Shown here: one piece after another, positions 21,452 to 31,870 of the stretch
How positions within the stretch are numbered: the stretch's first letter is position 1
How the letters are laid out: each line of letters starts with the position of its first letter
Notes under the pieces: generated by a model
Databases searched by the model: none
What the model saw: only the letters and a program-made list of their open reading frames with translations
Told to the model about the DNA's origin: nothing
Translations under genes and position numbers: made by a program
Assembly: GCA_026545225.1 (NCBI GenBank)
Contig: CM048849.1
Coordinates: forward strand, 15,445,541 to 15,509,540
Reading direction: 5' to 3'
DNA from: Cornus controversa
Lineage: Eukaryota; Streptophyta; Magnoliopsida; Cornales; Cornaceae
Length of the DNA: 64,000 bases

Positions 21452-21572
21452 AGGATCTTGGCGCAATGGTAAAGTTGCTGTATTGTGACATAAAGGTCAC
21501 GGATTTGAAAAGGAAATAGTTCCGCAATGAAAGGAGTCTCGTGCACCAATGTAAACCACCCCATTTTGCACT
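21452..21572 (+). mobile_element. Truncated tRNA-derived SINE (Au-like)
   Basis: TGGCGCAATGGTAAAGTTGC (A box region) is followed by AAGGTCACGGATTTGA (B box region), the signature of the Au SINE family transcribed by RNA polymerase III. A short tail GTGCACC resembles the family 3' part. The middle is missing, so it is a deleted copy. Confidence 0.7.
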
Positions 21573-21659
21573 TCCCTTGTTTTAGGAAATTTTAAAAAAC
21601 ACTTGAGAGGAGGTTGTAATCTCCGTTTCACAAAATTAACATCCTCGAAAATTCGAACA

Positions 21660-22860
21660 TTCGATTGGCGATGAGACTTCAACATCATGTCAGAAACATC
21701 CTGAAACCTTGGGAAAGCCCGGGATTGCTCCGAAAAGCGATCCCGAACCCTCGATCATCATGGGTCAAACTTGTAATTTCACACCAAAACAAATCCGACC
21801 GTCAGATCGGCGATCAGACTTCGGCATCACATCAGGAACATCCCAAAACATTCAAAAAACCAGGATTGCTCTGAAAAAGGATCCCGAACCCTCGATCATC
21901 ATGGGTAAAAATTGTAATTTTGCACCCAAGCAAATTTGATCGTCCGATCAGTGATTAGACTTCGCTATCACGTTGGGAACATCCCAAAACCTTGGAAAAG
22001 CTCGGGATCGCTCTGGAAAGCGATCCCGAAGCCTCGATCATCATGGGCAAAATTGTAATTTAGCACCCAAGATAATTCGACCGTCCGATCAGTGATCAGA
22101 CTTCGTCATCACGTCGGGAACATCCCAAAACTTTGGGAAAGCTTGGGATCACTCTAGAAAGCGATCTTGAAGCCTCGATCATCATGGAACAAAATTATAA
22201 TTTTGCACCCAAACAAATTCGACCGTCCGATCGGCGATCAGACTTCGCCATCAGGTCAGGAATGTCCCAATACCTTAGAAAAACTCAGGATCACTCCATA
22301 AAGCTATCCTGGACCTTAATCATCATGGGGACAAAATTACAATTTTTCACCCAAACAAATTTGACTGTCCAATAGTGATCAAAATTTGCCATCACGCCGG
22401 GAACATCCCAAAGCCTCGGGAAAAAATTATAATTTTGCACTGGATGCCGGATCAAAAATTTGACTTTACCATCACACTTAGAGCGTGTCAAAGCCCTAAA
22501 AACACCTAGGATCATATGGTAATGTGATCCCAAACACCCTCACTCTTGAGGGGCAAACTCATAATTTTGAACTCAGGAAAATCTAACTGTCATATCAAAG
22601 ATCTAACATTAGCCCTGCATTCAACACACCCCAAAACCCTGGGGGTAGGCCCTGTAGTTGCATCATAATGTGGCTCCAAACCTTTTGATTACCCGAGGGG
22701 CAAAATTGTAATTGCTCACCTGAACAAATCCAAATGTTGAATTAAAAATCTAAAATCTCCATTGCGCTCATAATACCCAAAAATTCTAGGGTAGGTTCAA
22801 GGCCGGACACAAAATGCAACCCCAAATGTTCAAACCAACACAAGGGCAAAACACCAAAGT
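21660..22860. repeat. Tandem array of about 143-bp units
   Basis: The phrases CATCATGGGCAAAATTGTAA, CCGACCGTC(C)GATCGGCGATC and GGAACATCCCAAAACC recur at about 21755, 21900, 22042, 22184 and 22325. Increasingly diverged units follow near 22418, 22545, 22690 and 22840. At least five clear and about three weak units are present. No coding content. It may be part of a large LTR or a satellite seed. Confidence 0.85.
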
Positions 22861-22864
22861 GTTG

Positions 22865-23110
22865 CCCACTCAAAAATGAACTAAACTTTCATTTTCCTCA
22901 CTTCAAAACACTTTTCAGTGAGCCATGAACTAAAAATCCATTTCTCTCACTTCAAGATGCAATTTTGTCAACTATAAAAAAATTCCATTTTCCTCACTTC
23001 GAAGCACTTCTATCAACCATGTACTAAAAATTCATTTTTCTCACTTCGAAGTACAATTCTGTCAAACAATGCACTGAAAAACCAATTGTTGCAACTCAAA
23101 GCACTGCAAA
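22865..23110. repeat. Degenerate repeat of about 60 bp (CATTTT.CTCACTTC)
   Basis: CATTTTCCTCACTTCAAAAC, CATTTCTCTCACTTC, CATTTTCCTCACTTCGAAG and CATTTTTCTCACTTCGAAG recur at roughly 60-bp spacing directly after the 143-bp array. Confidence 0.7.
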
Positions 23111-23254
23111 AAGGGGAACACGCCAAATTGGCTGAGATACATGGTGGCCATGCCTCAAGGCGCAACACTATGCTTTTTAGGAAAAAAATTAAGGGTTGCG
23201 GTTGCAGTCTTTTTTTGGTGGTGTTGTTCCCATAATTCACAGCTTTGCCACCTT

Positions 23255-23400
23255 GAAAATCTATAAATAGGGGTCTTCTCTCCTCATTTCCAATCATCGA
23301 TTCTCTCTCTACACCCTTATAATGATTCTATAAGCTCTCTCTCTAGAAAATATTTTCTCTCTCTAGAAAGTTGCTCTCTCTTTTTCTCTACCCAAGTGGG
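23255..23400 (+). promoter_or_regulatory. LTR-like promoter: TATAAATAGGGG and CT-rich leader
   Basis: CTATAAATAGGGG near 23261-23273 is followed by repeated CTCTCTAGAAA, a layout common in plant LTR promoters. It suggests that the arrays at 21.6-23.1 kb belong to the U3 of a retroelement, whose body is not seen. Confidence 0.45.
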
Positions 23401-23979
23401 GAGGGCCTTCTAAACCCATATCAAACCTCCATCCAATTGAAGTATCAAGTGGAGAAACTTCTAAAAACATCAAAAGGTCTTGAACTTGAATCTTTTGCAA
23501 TTCCTTGATCATAAGCTTTTGCCTCATCATCAAGAGGCTTGGATCCACCTCAAACTTGCCAATGCTCAAGGATAGTGTTCTTTTAAGCAAACTTCTTTGT
23601 AGCATCCTTTGATGTTTTTTGCCTTTGACCTTTGAATTACTTGAGTTGACTTTACCTATAAATACCTACAAGAACACTCAAGTAAAACATTAGTTTCTCA
23701 CTACAATAGTTTGAACATAAAGTTGAAACCTTGGGGTGAACATATCCTTTTCAAGTTCAAAGAGGAAGTGAATTGTGACACCATCTTGGAGAAAGGGTTA
23801 TGGAATTTTGCCAATAAACACATTGTGCTAAAGAAATGGACCATGGGAATGAAACTAAATGGGAGAAAGTGTCTCTATGGATGAGATTTACAATATCCCA
23901 CTTGAATTCTAGACTTCGATAGGACTTAACTTTTTTGTTAGTTTCATAGGAAAATCTTTCTATGTAGACAAAGCCATTG

Positions 23980-24195
23980 AAAACTGTGACAAATATTTTT
24001 GTAATTGACAATCTTTGGTGTCAAAATCAAACATGATCGAGTTGTAATATTTGCATTATATTCTTATCATTGATCATGTAAATGAAGTCTTAGAGTGAGC
24101 ATGAAGTTCTACACCAACTATGCAAGGGTTCTTCAAAGGATGAAGCTTGAATCTTCGGAAAAAACCATCAATGGTCTGAACAAGGATTACATCGA
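23980..24195 (+). other. Dispersed repeat with coding-like piece (uninterrupted copy)
   Basis: This segment matches the reverse complement of 60782-60930 and then of 46081-46265. A frame from about 24100 reads MKFYTNYARVLQRMKLE and continues with INGL. Its inverse relative at 46283-46089 reads HVSVLQMMKLEFLEEAINGL. The origin is unknown, probably a transposon protein or gene remnant. Confidence 0.6.
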
Positions 24196-24399
24196 GTGCA
24201 GTTTTGAGATGGTTCCAAGTGCATGAGGACATCTTTGATGACATATGAGAGTCACGTAGTCTAAGTAAAATGGTGAGATCACATATATTCCAAACCGGGA
24301 GGTTCTAACCTTGAATAGAGGGACTTTTAAGCAAAATGATTCAATATTCAAGGTTGGACTGGTCCAACTCAAATTTGGACCAGTCTAAGAGGTCTTAGG

Positions 24400-25187
24400 A
24401 TATTATTTTTGGACAGACAAAAGTCTGGACCGGTCCATGCTTCTGCTTTGGCGAATTTTGTCTTGTAGAGTCCTGTTTTGACCCGAATTTGACCCATAAC
24501 TTTCCTAAAACGTGGGGACTTGTTTCCTATTAATTTTCAACTTGTTTTCAAGAAAAATTGGAATTTTTCATCTCTATAAAAACCTCATATGATTTCTCTC
24601 TCATTGTGCTTTCATAGAGCTTTCAATATACATCAAATTGAGAATTTCTAGAGAGAGAATTGAGATATTTTTCTAATAAAAGATTTTTCTCTCAAATTCT
24701 TTGTTTATATTTTGAGAGCACACACATATTCACTGAGTGAATTAGGCTATCTCTATTTGCTTGATCAATTGTTCGAACACCGCATTGAAGATTTCTTCGT
24801 GATCAAGTTATTGAATTGGTTTCTTTGAAAATTGTTCGTTGGTCAAGGAGAAGAAGATCGAGCTACGAAGGGGACATAATACTTGCTAAGAGTTATTATT
24901 TTCAAGTTACCATCTCAGAGGATTTTGACGTTAACTGAGAATCCGTGACATTTGGACGAGGTAGTCGCAATAGTAAGCCTGAGGTGTTACGCATTAAAGT
25001 TCTTGTCAGAGTGGAGTGGGTGTGAGTCTAGGACAAAGTCTATTATGCTTTGCTTCGACGATAGTGGATTTGCTTCTTTGAGGCTACAAAGCCTTATCTT
25101 TGGTTTTTTTTCGATCTGGATTTTTCACGTATATCTGGTGCATTCTTTACTTTACTGCACTTTATTTTATTTATACAAGTCAGAATT
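24400..25187. other. LTR-like sequence, no gene
   Basis: A CTATAAAAACC box near 24573 is followed by a CT-rich leader and repeated TTTCTAGAGAGAG-type words. It resembles another LTR end just outside the Tat element. The plus frame at 24952-25278 has no recognisable motif. Confidence 0.4.
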
Positions 25188-25556
25188 CGGTACACAAACG
25201 GACCAATCCCAAGATGGTTTGAGCCCAAGAATTAGTAGAAGCCCAAGAGAATTGTTTAAAGAAAGAGAATGGGCTTAGTCACCCTTTTATAAGGCCAAAG
25301 CGGCCTAGCCCAGACGTAAGTCCAAACTCAAATATGAATTTGAATCCTTGAGAGTAAAGATAGCTACAAAAAAGGGAATTCGAATCCTAGAAGGATTCGA
25401 ATTCTGACTTGTATAAATATTAAAAAAAAGATGAATAAAGGGGATCCTCGAATACTCATCTTGATTTATCTCTGAAAATATTGTGTTCTTAATTTTATTG
25501 GGTGTGTGTATTAAATTAATTAGCAAAAATTAGCTAAGTAATTTTTTATACTAACA
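25188..25556 (+). repeat. 5' LTR of the Tat-type element
   Basis: It starts (C/T)GGTACACAAA and ends TACTAACA. It contains GACTTGTATAAATAT near 25410 and AATAAAG, plausible promoter and polyadenylation signals. It is clearly similar over its whole length to 61184-61552. Confidence 0.85.
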
Positions 25557-25622
25557 CTTAGGCACCATTTTGTGGGAAACGTTTAATCGTTTTCTGTTCA
25601 AAACTTAAAGAATTCACAATTA

Positions 25623-26900
25623 TGGTGGACACGAGAAGAAATACTTACGATGTGGCAGATCTGGCCAGACTCTTTAGGAATCAAAGGGGGGTGCCACCTA
25701 TACAGCCAAACGCCTAGAATCCTCTGGCGTAGCCAAACGTTCAGCCATTAACCCAGTAGAACGAGGCTCTATGTCAGCAAATCACTGATCTCCAAGCCAG
25801 GGTCAAACTTGCCGAAAGCATAAAAGGCCCTGGACAATAGCTAAATGAAGGGGCCGGATTGAGTAACCACTCGTTAAGTGCTTCTCATCACAACCATCCT
25901 GTAGGCAGACAACCTCATCTTGGCAGACCCAACAAAGATCAAATCAATCCCACATATTTCTACCCAGAATGGAGGGCCCAAATGCAGTGGGAGATCGATG
26001 AATTGAAAGGAAGCCGATCCTGCAATCCAGCTAATCGAGCGCTCGCTGCCACCAGGCTGACTAAGTCTCCCTTCACAGAAAATATAGTCAGGACTTAAAG
26101 GCCAAGAAGGTTGACCCTGCCTACATTCGTCACCTTCGATGGGAAGACAGATCCAGTGGAGCACATCTAGCAATATCAACAGAAGATGACCATGGATGCC
26201 GAAAATGATGCACTCATGTGCAAAATCCTTCTATCCAACCTGGATGGGCCAGTGTTATTTTGGTTTAAGCAACAACCACCTCATTTAATCTCAAACTTCG
26301 CAAGGCTATGCGAGCTGTTCATGCCCACTACGCTGAAAATCAGGAATGAAAGAGGACAATCTCCTCACTATTCACCATGAGGCAAGTTAAATGAGAGACT
26401 TTGAAGTCTTTCTTAACCCATTTCAATTTAGAGATGTCAATAATAGATCAATGCGATCAAACCGCGATAGTGGAAGCTTTCATAATAGCAGTTTTGCTAA
26501 AGGAAATCTTCCACAGATCTCTTGTGAAAAGCGTCCCAAAAGATATAGGTGATTTGAACTTCCGCGCTTAGAAATATCTAAGGATAGAAGAGGATGAAGT
26601 GGCCAGAAGATAGTGAATGACCTTTATCACTGTGGCACAACAAACAAAGACCTAGGTTGCTAAGGTAAAGCCACCCTGAGTTATTCATTCATCTATATCG
26701 GAGTCTGCAAAAAACAAAAAGTCAAAAAGAAGATCACCTCTCTGAAAGTGTCTCTGACTAGACTTTACTATGAAAACAAAAGAAAGGGAATCTTTTGCTT
26801 GCCTTCGGCCATCAGGCATCCCCCAGAATAGAGGGATAAGAACAAACATTATTCTCTCCACAGTGACTTTGGCCATACCACCAATGAGTGCAGAAGTTTA
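25623..26900 (+). pseudogene. Tat-type gag remnant
   Basis: It opens MVDTRRNTYDVADLARLFRN at 25623. The core near 26120-26300 reads VTFDGKTDPVEH and later LLSNLDGPVLFWFKQ, like the gag helical region of Tat elements. In-frame stops occur from the first 100 bases. Gag would form the particle. Confidence 0.75.
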
Positions 26901-27239
26901 AGGTAACAGGTGGAGGCTTTGATCGCTAAGGGCGGCTTGTCAGAATATATCGTTTGGGAAAAATAAGCCAAACCTTCTTATCAAAGGCGAACACGAAGCT
27001 AAACTCTGCTTTCATTCGTGTTATCAATGCCATTTATGGTCGACCTGCCTCGGATCGAGAAAGCGAGTCCAAAAGGCGGTCACATCTAAGGAATGCTAAA
27101 AAAATTCAGAGGATTAGAGAGATCCACTCGGTGCATAACCGCTCAGACAATGTATCAATTGGCTTCACAGATGAAGACATGAGAAAAATCCAAATGCTGC
27201 ATGAGAACCCACTCGTGATCAGCCTCATTGTATCCAACT

Positions 27240-28680
27240 ATGAAGTATAAAGAGTGTTGGTTGATGCAGGAAGTAGTGCAAATGTCCTAACCTTATCGGC
27301 TTTCCAATAGATAGGCCTAGAAGCAGAATGGATTAGGCCTACTGCCTAACTGCTGGTAGGGTTTGTCATTATCGATTTCAACTCTTTATACAACATAATA
27401 ATGGGAAGAGGATGGATACACAGGATGCAGGGAGTCCAGTCAACACTCCATCAATTAATGAGGTGTTTGGCACCGAACAGAAGGGATACAATCAACATCT
27501 TGGGAGACCAAGTAGCCGCTAAGAATATTATGCTCTTACACTGAAAGGGAAGAAGAACAGACCAAATAACAATTATAGAATTCTCTTCCAAAGGGCATTT
27601 CACGAGAGCAAGAAAAATAAAATCCTACCAAGGAACTGCTTGAAGAAGTAAAAACTATTCTCAGCAAAGATCCTGTAAATCTGGGGACCTCATTGTGCGA
27701 GGAAGATAGAGAGCAACTAATACAGTTGTTGAGAGAAAATGCAGATGTTTTTGCCTGGGATCATACAGACATGCCAGGGATTGATCCATCAGTATCATGC
27801 CATGTGCTCAAACTCAACCCAAACCACCTGCCTGTGAAGTAGAGGCAAAGACGATTCATTTTAGAAAAAATCACATCATTGTAGTAGAAATAGGTCTCCT
27901 CCTCTAGGCAAGCTTCATCAGAGAAGTACAGTTCCTGGACTGACTCTCAAATGTGGTAGTGGTCTAGAAAAAGAATGGCAAGTGGTGAATATGCATTGAA
28001 TATACCAATCTGAACAAGGCTTGCCCTAAAGATAGTTTTCCTCTTCCAAAGATCGATCAAATGGTCGATGCCACAACTGGATATGAGCAGTTGACATTCC
28101 TTGATGAATACTCTTGATATAATCAGATTTTGATGAACCCAGATGATTAAGAAAAAACTTCGTTTATCACAAAAAGGGGAATCTATTGCTACAAAGTGAT
28201 GTTGTTCGGTCTAAAGAATGCTGGAGCAACTTACCAGCGACTGATCAACAATATTTTTAAAAACCTAATGGGCCGAACAATAGAAGCATACATAGATGAC
28301 ATGGTGGTAAAAAGTATTAAAAAGGAAGATCACCTAAGATATTTGTACGAACTATTTGATACCTTGCAAAACTAAAACATGAAACTGAACCTGTCAAAGT
28401 GCTCCTTCGAGGTGTCTTCGAGACGGTTCTTAGGGCACATAGTAAATCAAACAGGGATAGAAGCAAGCTCGATTTAAGTGAAGTCCCTTCTTCAGAACGA
28501 AGAACCAAAAACTCATAGGGACGTTCAGATCTTGACAGGACATATCGTTGCTCTCAATAGATTCATCTCTCGACTTTATGACAAGTGAAAGCCCTTTTTC
28601 GGTGCCATCAAGGCAAAGGGAAAATAAGTATGGGGGGTCAAGCCGAATGAAGTCTTGACAAAACTCAAGCAATACTTAAT
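27240..28680 (+). pseudogene. Tat-type protease and reverse transcriptase remnant
   Basis: The protease motif VLVDAGSSANVL is at 27257. RT motifs follow: PKIDQMVDATTGYEQLTFLD (28050s), a degenerate FGLKNAGATYQR (28210s) and AYIDDMVVKS (28290s), where the catalytic pair DD is kept. Next are LNLSKCSFEV and RRFLGHIV. Stops replace several residues, so the polyprotein is dead. Family assignment is confident. Confidence 0.85.
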
Positions 28681-28684
28681 TTAA

Positions 28685-29052
28685 TTGCTAATGCTTTCAG
28701 CACCGAACACAGGAGAGCCTTTGTATTTATACCCTGTGATATCTCGAATAGCCACTAGCGTAGTTCTGATTAGAGAGCTTAGAAGAAGACAATACCCAGT
28801 GTTCTACTCGAGTAAAACTATGACCCAGGCAAAACAGAGGTACTCAAAACTTGGAAAGATTATATTGGCCCTAGACCAAGCAAAGAGGAAACTTAGGCAC
28901 TATTTTGAGGCTCACCCAATCATTGTTCCGACCAAGTTCTTGATCAGAGCCTTTCTTCATAAACCTGATCAGTCAGGAAGGGTCACCAAATGGGAAATTG
29001 AATTGGGGGTCTATGACATAACTTATAAACCTCGGACCATAATAAAGGGATA
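28685..29052 (+). pseudogene. Tat-type RNase H (first, RT-linked)
   Basis: The open frame reads PVFYSSKTMTQAKQRYSKLGKIILALDQAKRKLRHYFEAHPI and then GRVTKWEIELGVYDITYKPR, typical of the gypsy RNase H and its tether. The first acidic motif (Y.Y..D) is replaced. It ends in a stop after IIKG. Confidence 0.85.
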
Positions 29053-29104
29053 GGTAGTTACAAATTTCTTGCTGAAGTATGAGCCAGGGAGCGATGAAGA
29101 ATTC

Positions 29105-29475
29105 AAAGTTTTAGCTTAACCAGAATGGAAACTTTATGTTAATAGATCATCGACACAGACATGATCGGGCATTGGAGTAGAAATTCAGACTCTTGATGGA
29201 ACTACTTTATAGCAAGCAATCCCTCTGGAGTTCCCTGCATCAAATAATGAGGCTGGCACAAACACTCCAAGGAAAGAATCTGTAAGTTTTTAGTGATTCT
29301 CAACTAATTGTGAAATAGGTTAGTATGGACTACTTTCCAAAAGATGATCAAGTGAAAGCCTACAAAGACTTGGTGGAAAAGGAGCTCAAGGAGTTCGACC
29401 AAGTCTGGATTTCTCAAATCCCAAGGGACTTGAACCTGGAGTCGATCGGCGCGATCCTTACAAATGCCTAACACC
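29105..29475 (+). pseudogene. Second, archaeal-like RNase H
   Basis: Broken frames read PEWKLYVN.SSTQT, GIGVEIQTLDGTTL, IPLEFPASNNEAGT, VFSDSQLIVK and DQVWISQIPRDLNLE. A second RNase H of this kind lies between the first and integrase in Tat-lineage elements. The D..E..D centre is partly kept (SNNEA, SDSQL). Stops and a deletion after NNEA are present. Confidence 0.8.
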
Positions 29476-29599
29476 ATATCCAGAGAGAGGTGCTGGACTT
29501 ATAGAACCAATCCAACTGGATGGATTCCAACAAGGTTTACCTCAAATCGATAGAGTGTTGCCAACTTCAAAAGAATAAGCAAGAAAGATCAGAATGAAT

Positions 29600-30730
29600 T
29601 CTTCTAGATATTTAATGATTGGCGGACATCTGTACAGGAGATCATTCTTAGGACCATACTTGAGGTGTGTAGCATCTGTAAAAGCAAATGAGGTGCTTTT
29701 CAGAATTTATGAAGGCGTGTCTGGGAATCACTTAGGAAGGCGATCGTTGGCTTATAAGGCCATTAACTAGGGGTATTTCTGGCCATACATGGCTCAAGAT
29801 GCCGAAGAGCACACTAGAAGATGTGATAAATGCTAGTGACATGCAAGAATACCCCATCAGCCCCAGAAGATTTGACCACCATGGCCAGCCCTTGGCCATT
29901 TGTGAAGTGGGGGATGGATTTAGTTGGACCCCTCCCTAAGGCTGCTAACAGCAAAAAGTACGTTTTACTAGCCACTGATTACGTCACAAAATGGGTTGAA
30001 GCAGAAGCTTACTCAACGATCACCCATGTGCAAGTAAAAATATTTATTTGGAGCAGCATCGTCTACCGATTCAGTTTACTTGAGTCCATCATCATGGACA
30101 GTGCCACAAACTTTGACAATCGGCTGATAGAAAAATTCTTTATAAAATATGGGATCAACCAAAAGTTCTCATCAAGATCATTTTCACAGGGGAACGACCA
30201 AGCAGAAATAACCAATCGGACCATCTTTGAGTCTGTTCAGAAAAAATTGAAAGCCCGGAAGGGCAAATGGTTGAACGAGTTACCTAAAGTACTCTAGGTT
30301 TACCGAATGACACCCAGGTGTCCGACTAGAGAAAGTCCATTTTGCCTGGCCTTTAGATCTGAAGTAGTAATACCAACTAAGCTATCTACCCTAACAATCA
30401 AAACAGAGATACTTGACAGGGGGCAGAACGATCAACCGTTAGAGCAAAATCTGGACCTCTTGGAAGAAAAAAGGAAAATAACTCAGGTAAGGCTTGTGTC
30501 CTACCAAAGGATGATAAAAAATAACTATAACAAGAAGGTGAGACACTGAGCATTCGGTTTGGGAGATTGGGTACTCAAAAATTCATTGACAATACAAAGG
30601 AACGTAATGTAGGAAAATTCACAGCAAAATGGGAAGGCCCATATAAAGTCACAGAAGTGATTGAAAAATGTGCATACAAGCTTCGCAGAATTAGCGATGC
30701 AGAAGCAATTCGTAAACCTTAGAATGCAAC
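29600..30730 (+). pseudogene. Tat-type integrase remnant
   Basis: The zinc-finger part near 29750-29830 reads GYFWPYMAQDAEEHTRRCDKC. The core (29830-30297) reads WPFVKWGMDLVGPLPKA, then TDYVTKWVEAEAY, then a degenerate SGxQF block at IIMDSATNFDN, and later QAEITNRTIFESVQKKL, where the catalytic E falls. A continuation at 30307-30549 gives the C-terminal part. A stop at 30295 interrupts it. Confidence 0.87.
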
Positions 30731-30956
30731 CTATTTAAAAAGGTATTATGTTTGAATTCTAACATATTAAAGTTAGATTTTTCCTTTTTGACAGTGTATC
30801 TTTTGGCTTTTTCAAAAATAGAAAAGTCTTATAATAAAAGGAACAAGTGCATTTTTACTACTTTGATGTCAAAAAGAAAAAGATCTTGGTTCCACATTGA
30901 AGAACGAATTTCGTACTCTACAATAAATAAAGAGTGAAATCAAACTCTATAATCGT

Positions 30957-31008
30957 GGCAAGACATAGTTGTTGTGCAAGAATACATGCACAACGACACT
31001 GTCTTGCC
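30957..31008 (+). repeat. Hairpin 1 in the 3' non-coding part
   Basis: Inverted arms GGCAAGACATAGTTGTTGTG(CA) at 30957-30978 and the matching arm at 30987-31008 pair at 19 of 22 positions around an 8-base loop. Confidence 0.8.
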
Positions 31009-31325
31009 TTCTTTTCTGCCTTTACTTCAAAGGTATTCAGCCACCAAGGCAACCAATTGCAGATTCTGCAAAGATTACCCCCAAGTTTCTTTAGGGAAAT
31101 CATACATTTAAAGCTTGATACATTCGAATTTAGAGTTTAAACTTTGTAATACAGCCTTACTTTTTCTAATAAAAGCAATATACCTTCTTTAGAATTGACT
31201 TCAAAAGCAATGAAAGTCATTTTTAGTTGGTTATTATTGAAAAGATAAATGGGCACAGTCCTACACCGGACAAAAGTCCTTGTGTTTTGTCACATATAAA
31301 AGGAAATAGGTGGCCTTAAAGTCAT

Positions 31326-31376
31326 GGCAAGACAAGTTACCGTGCAGGAAAATTTGCGTGGTAATATGCTCTTGCC
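31326..31376 (+). repeat. Hairpin 2 in the 3' non-coding part
   Basis: GGCAAGACAAGTTACCGTGC pairs with an arm ending GCTCTTGCC at 31376, with a few mismatches. It resembles hairpin 1 at its base (GGCAAGA/TCTTGCC), including the ATCGT/GTCAT flank before it, so the two are probably related copies 369 bp apart. Confidence 0.75.
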
Positions 31377-31422
31377 AGCTTTCCTGTTAAACAACAATGA
31401 CCTAACTTTTTAGAAAAAAAAA

Positions 31423-31643
31423 GAGGCTATAGGCCCAATCAAGCTATGGTCTTAAACAACTGATCATTTACAAAAAAAGAGGCCATATGCCCAATCAAGC
31501 TAAGGTCTTAAATGACCTATCGTTTACAAAAAAAGAGGGGCCAGAGGCCCAATCAAGCTAAGGTCTTAAACGACCGATCGTTTACAAAAAAAGAGATTAT
31601 AGGCCCAATCAGGCTAAGGTCATAAACGACCGATCGCTTAATT
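31423..31643 (+). repeat. 56-58-bp tandem repeat, four units
   Basis: Units beginning GAG and containing GGCCCAATCAAGCTAAGGTC and CGACCGATCGTTTACAAAAA start at 31423, 31479, 31535 and 31593. The last is cut at the CACTA-type terminus. Confidence 0.9.
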
Positions 31644-31870
31644 CACTACAAGAAATTGATCTTTTAATGACTTCCTTTTAATGACAGGCTGGCATAGTGC
31701 CTTGTGGAAACTTCTTTCTACGACGGGCCCATATAGCTCCTCATAGAAAATATCTTTCTACGATGTGCCCAAGAGGCCTGTCTTAGAAAGAAGAGTTCCA
31801 TGAGGGGCCAGTATGGCCTATTCTAGAATGTTTCTTTCTACGAGGTCCATTGGCCCATCATAGAAATAAA
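31644..31870 (+). mobile_element. CACTA-type terminus with subterminal repeats
   Basis: CACTACAAGAAAT at 31644 is the classic terminal inverted repeat of CACTA (En/Spm) elements. It is followed by repeated TTTCTACGAnGnGCCCA words (31725-31860), typical subterminal transposase sites. No matching opposite terminus or transposase was found, so extent is unknown. Confidence 0.65.

Larger units (their letters stand above)
25188..31643 (+). mobile_element. Degenerate Ty3/gypsy element of Tat type, 3' LTR missing
   Basis: A 369-bp LTR (25188-25556) is followed by GGCACCATTTTGTGGGAA, the usual start of the internal region in Tat-type elements. Then come gag, protease, RT, RNase H, a second RNase H and integrase, all riddled with stops. 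The 3' non-coding part has two hairpins and a 56-bp array and ends at a CACTA-type terminus at 31644. No second LTR follows. The related solo LTR at 61184 confirms the LTR limits. Confidence 0.85.

Noticed and set aside
21440..22860. Regularly spaced repeats considered as a CRISPR array
   Set aside because: Units of about 143 bp are contiguous with no distinct spacers, they diverge gradually, and the DNA is plant nuclear. It is an ordinary tandem array.
23200..25187. TATA-box-containing segments considered as endogenous pararetrovirus
   Set aside because: No movement protein, coat protein or RT frame lies nearby. The layout fits LTR promoters better.
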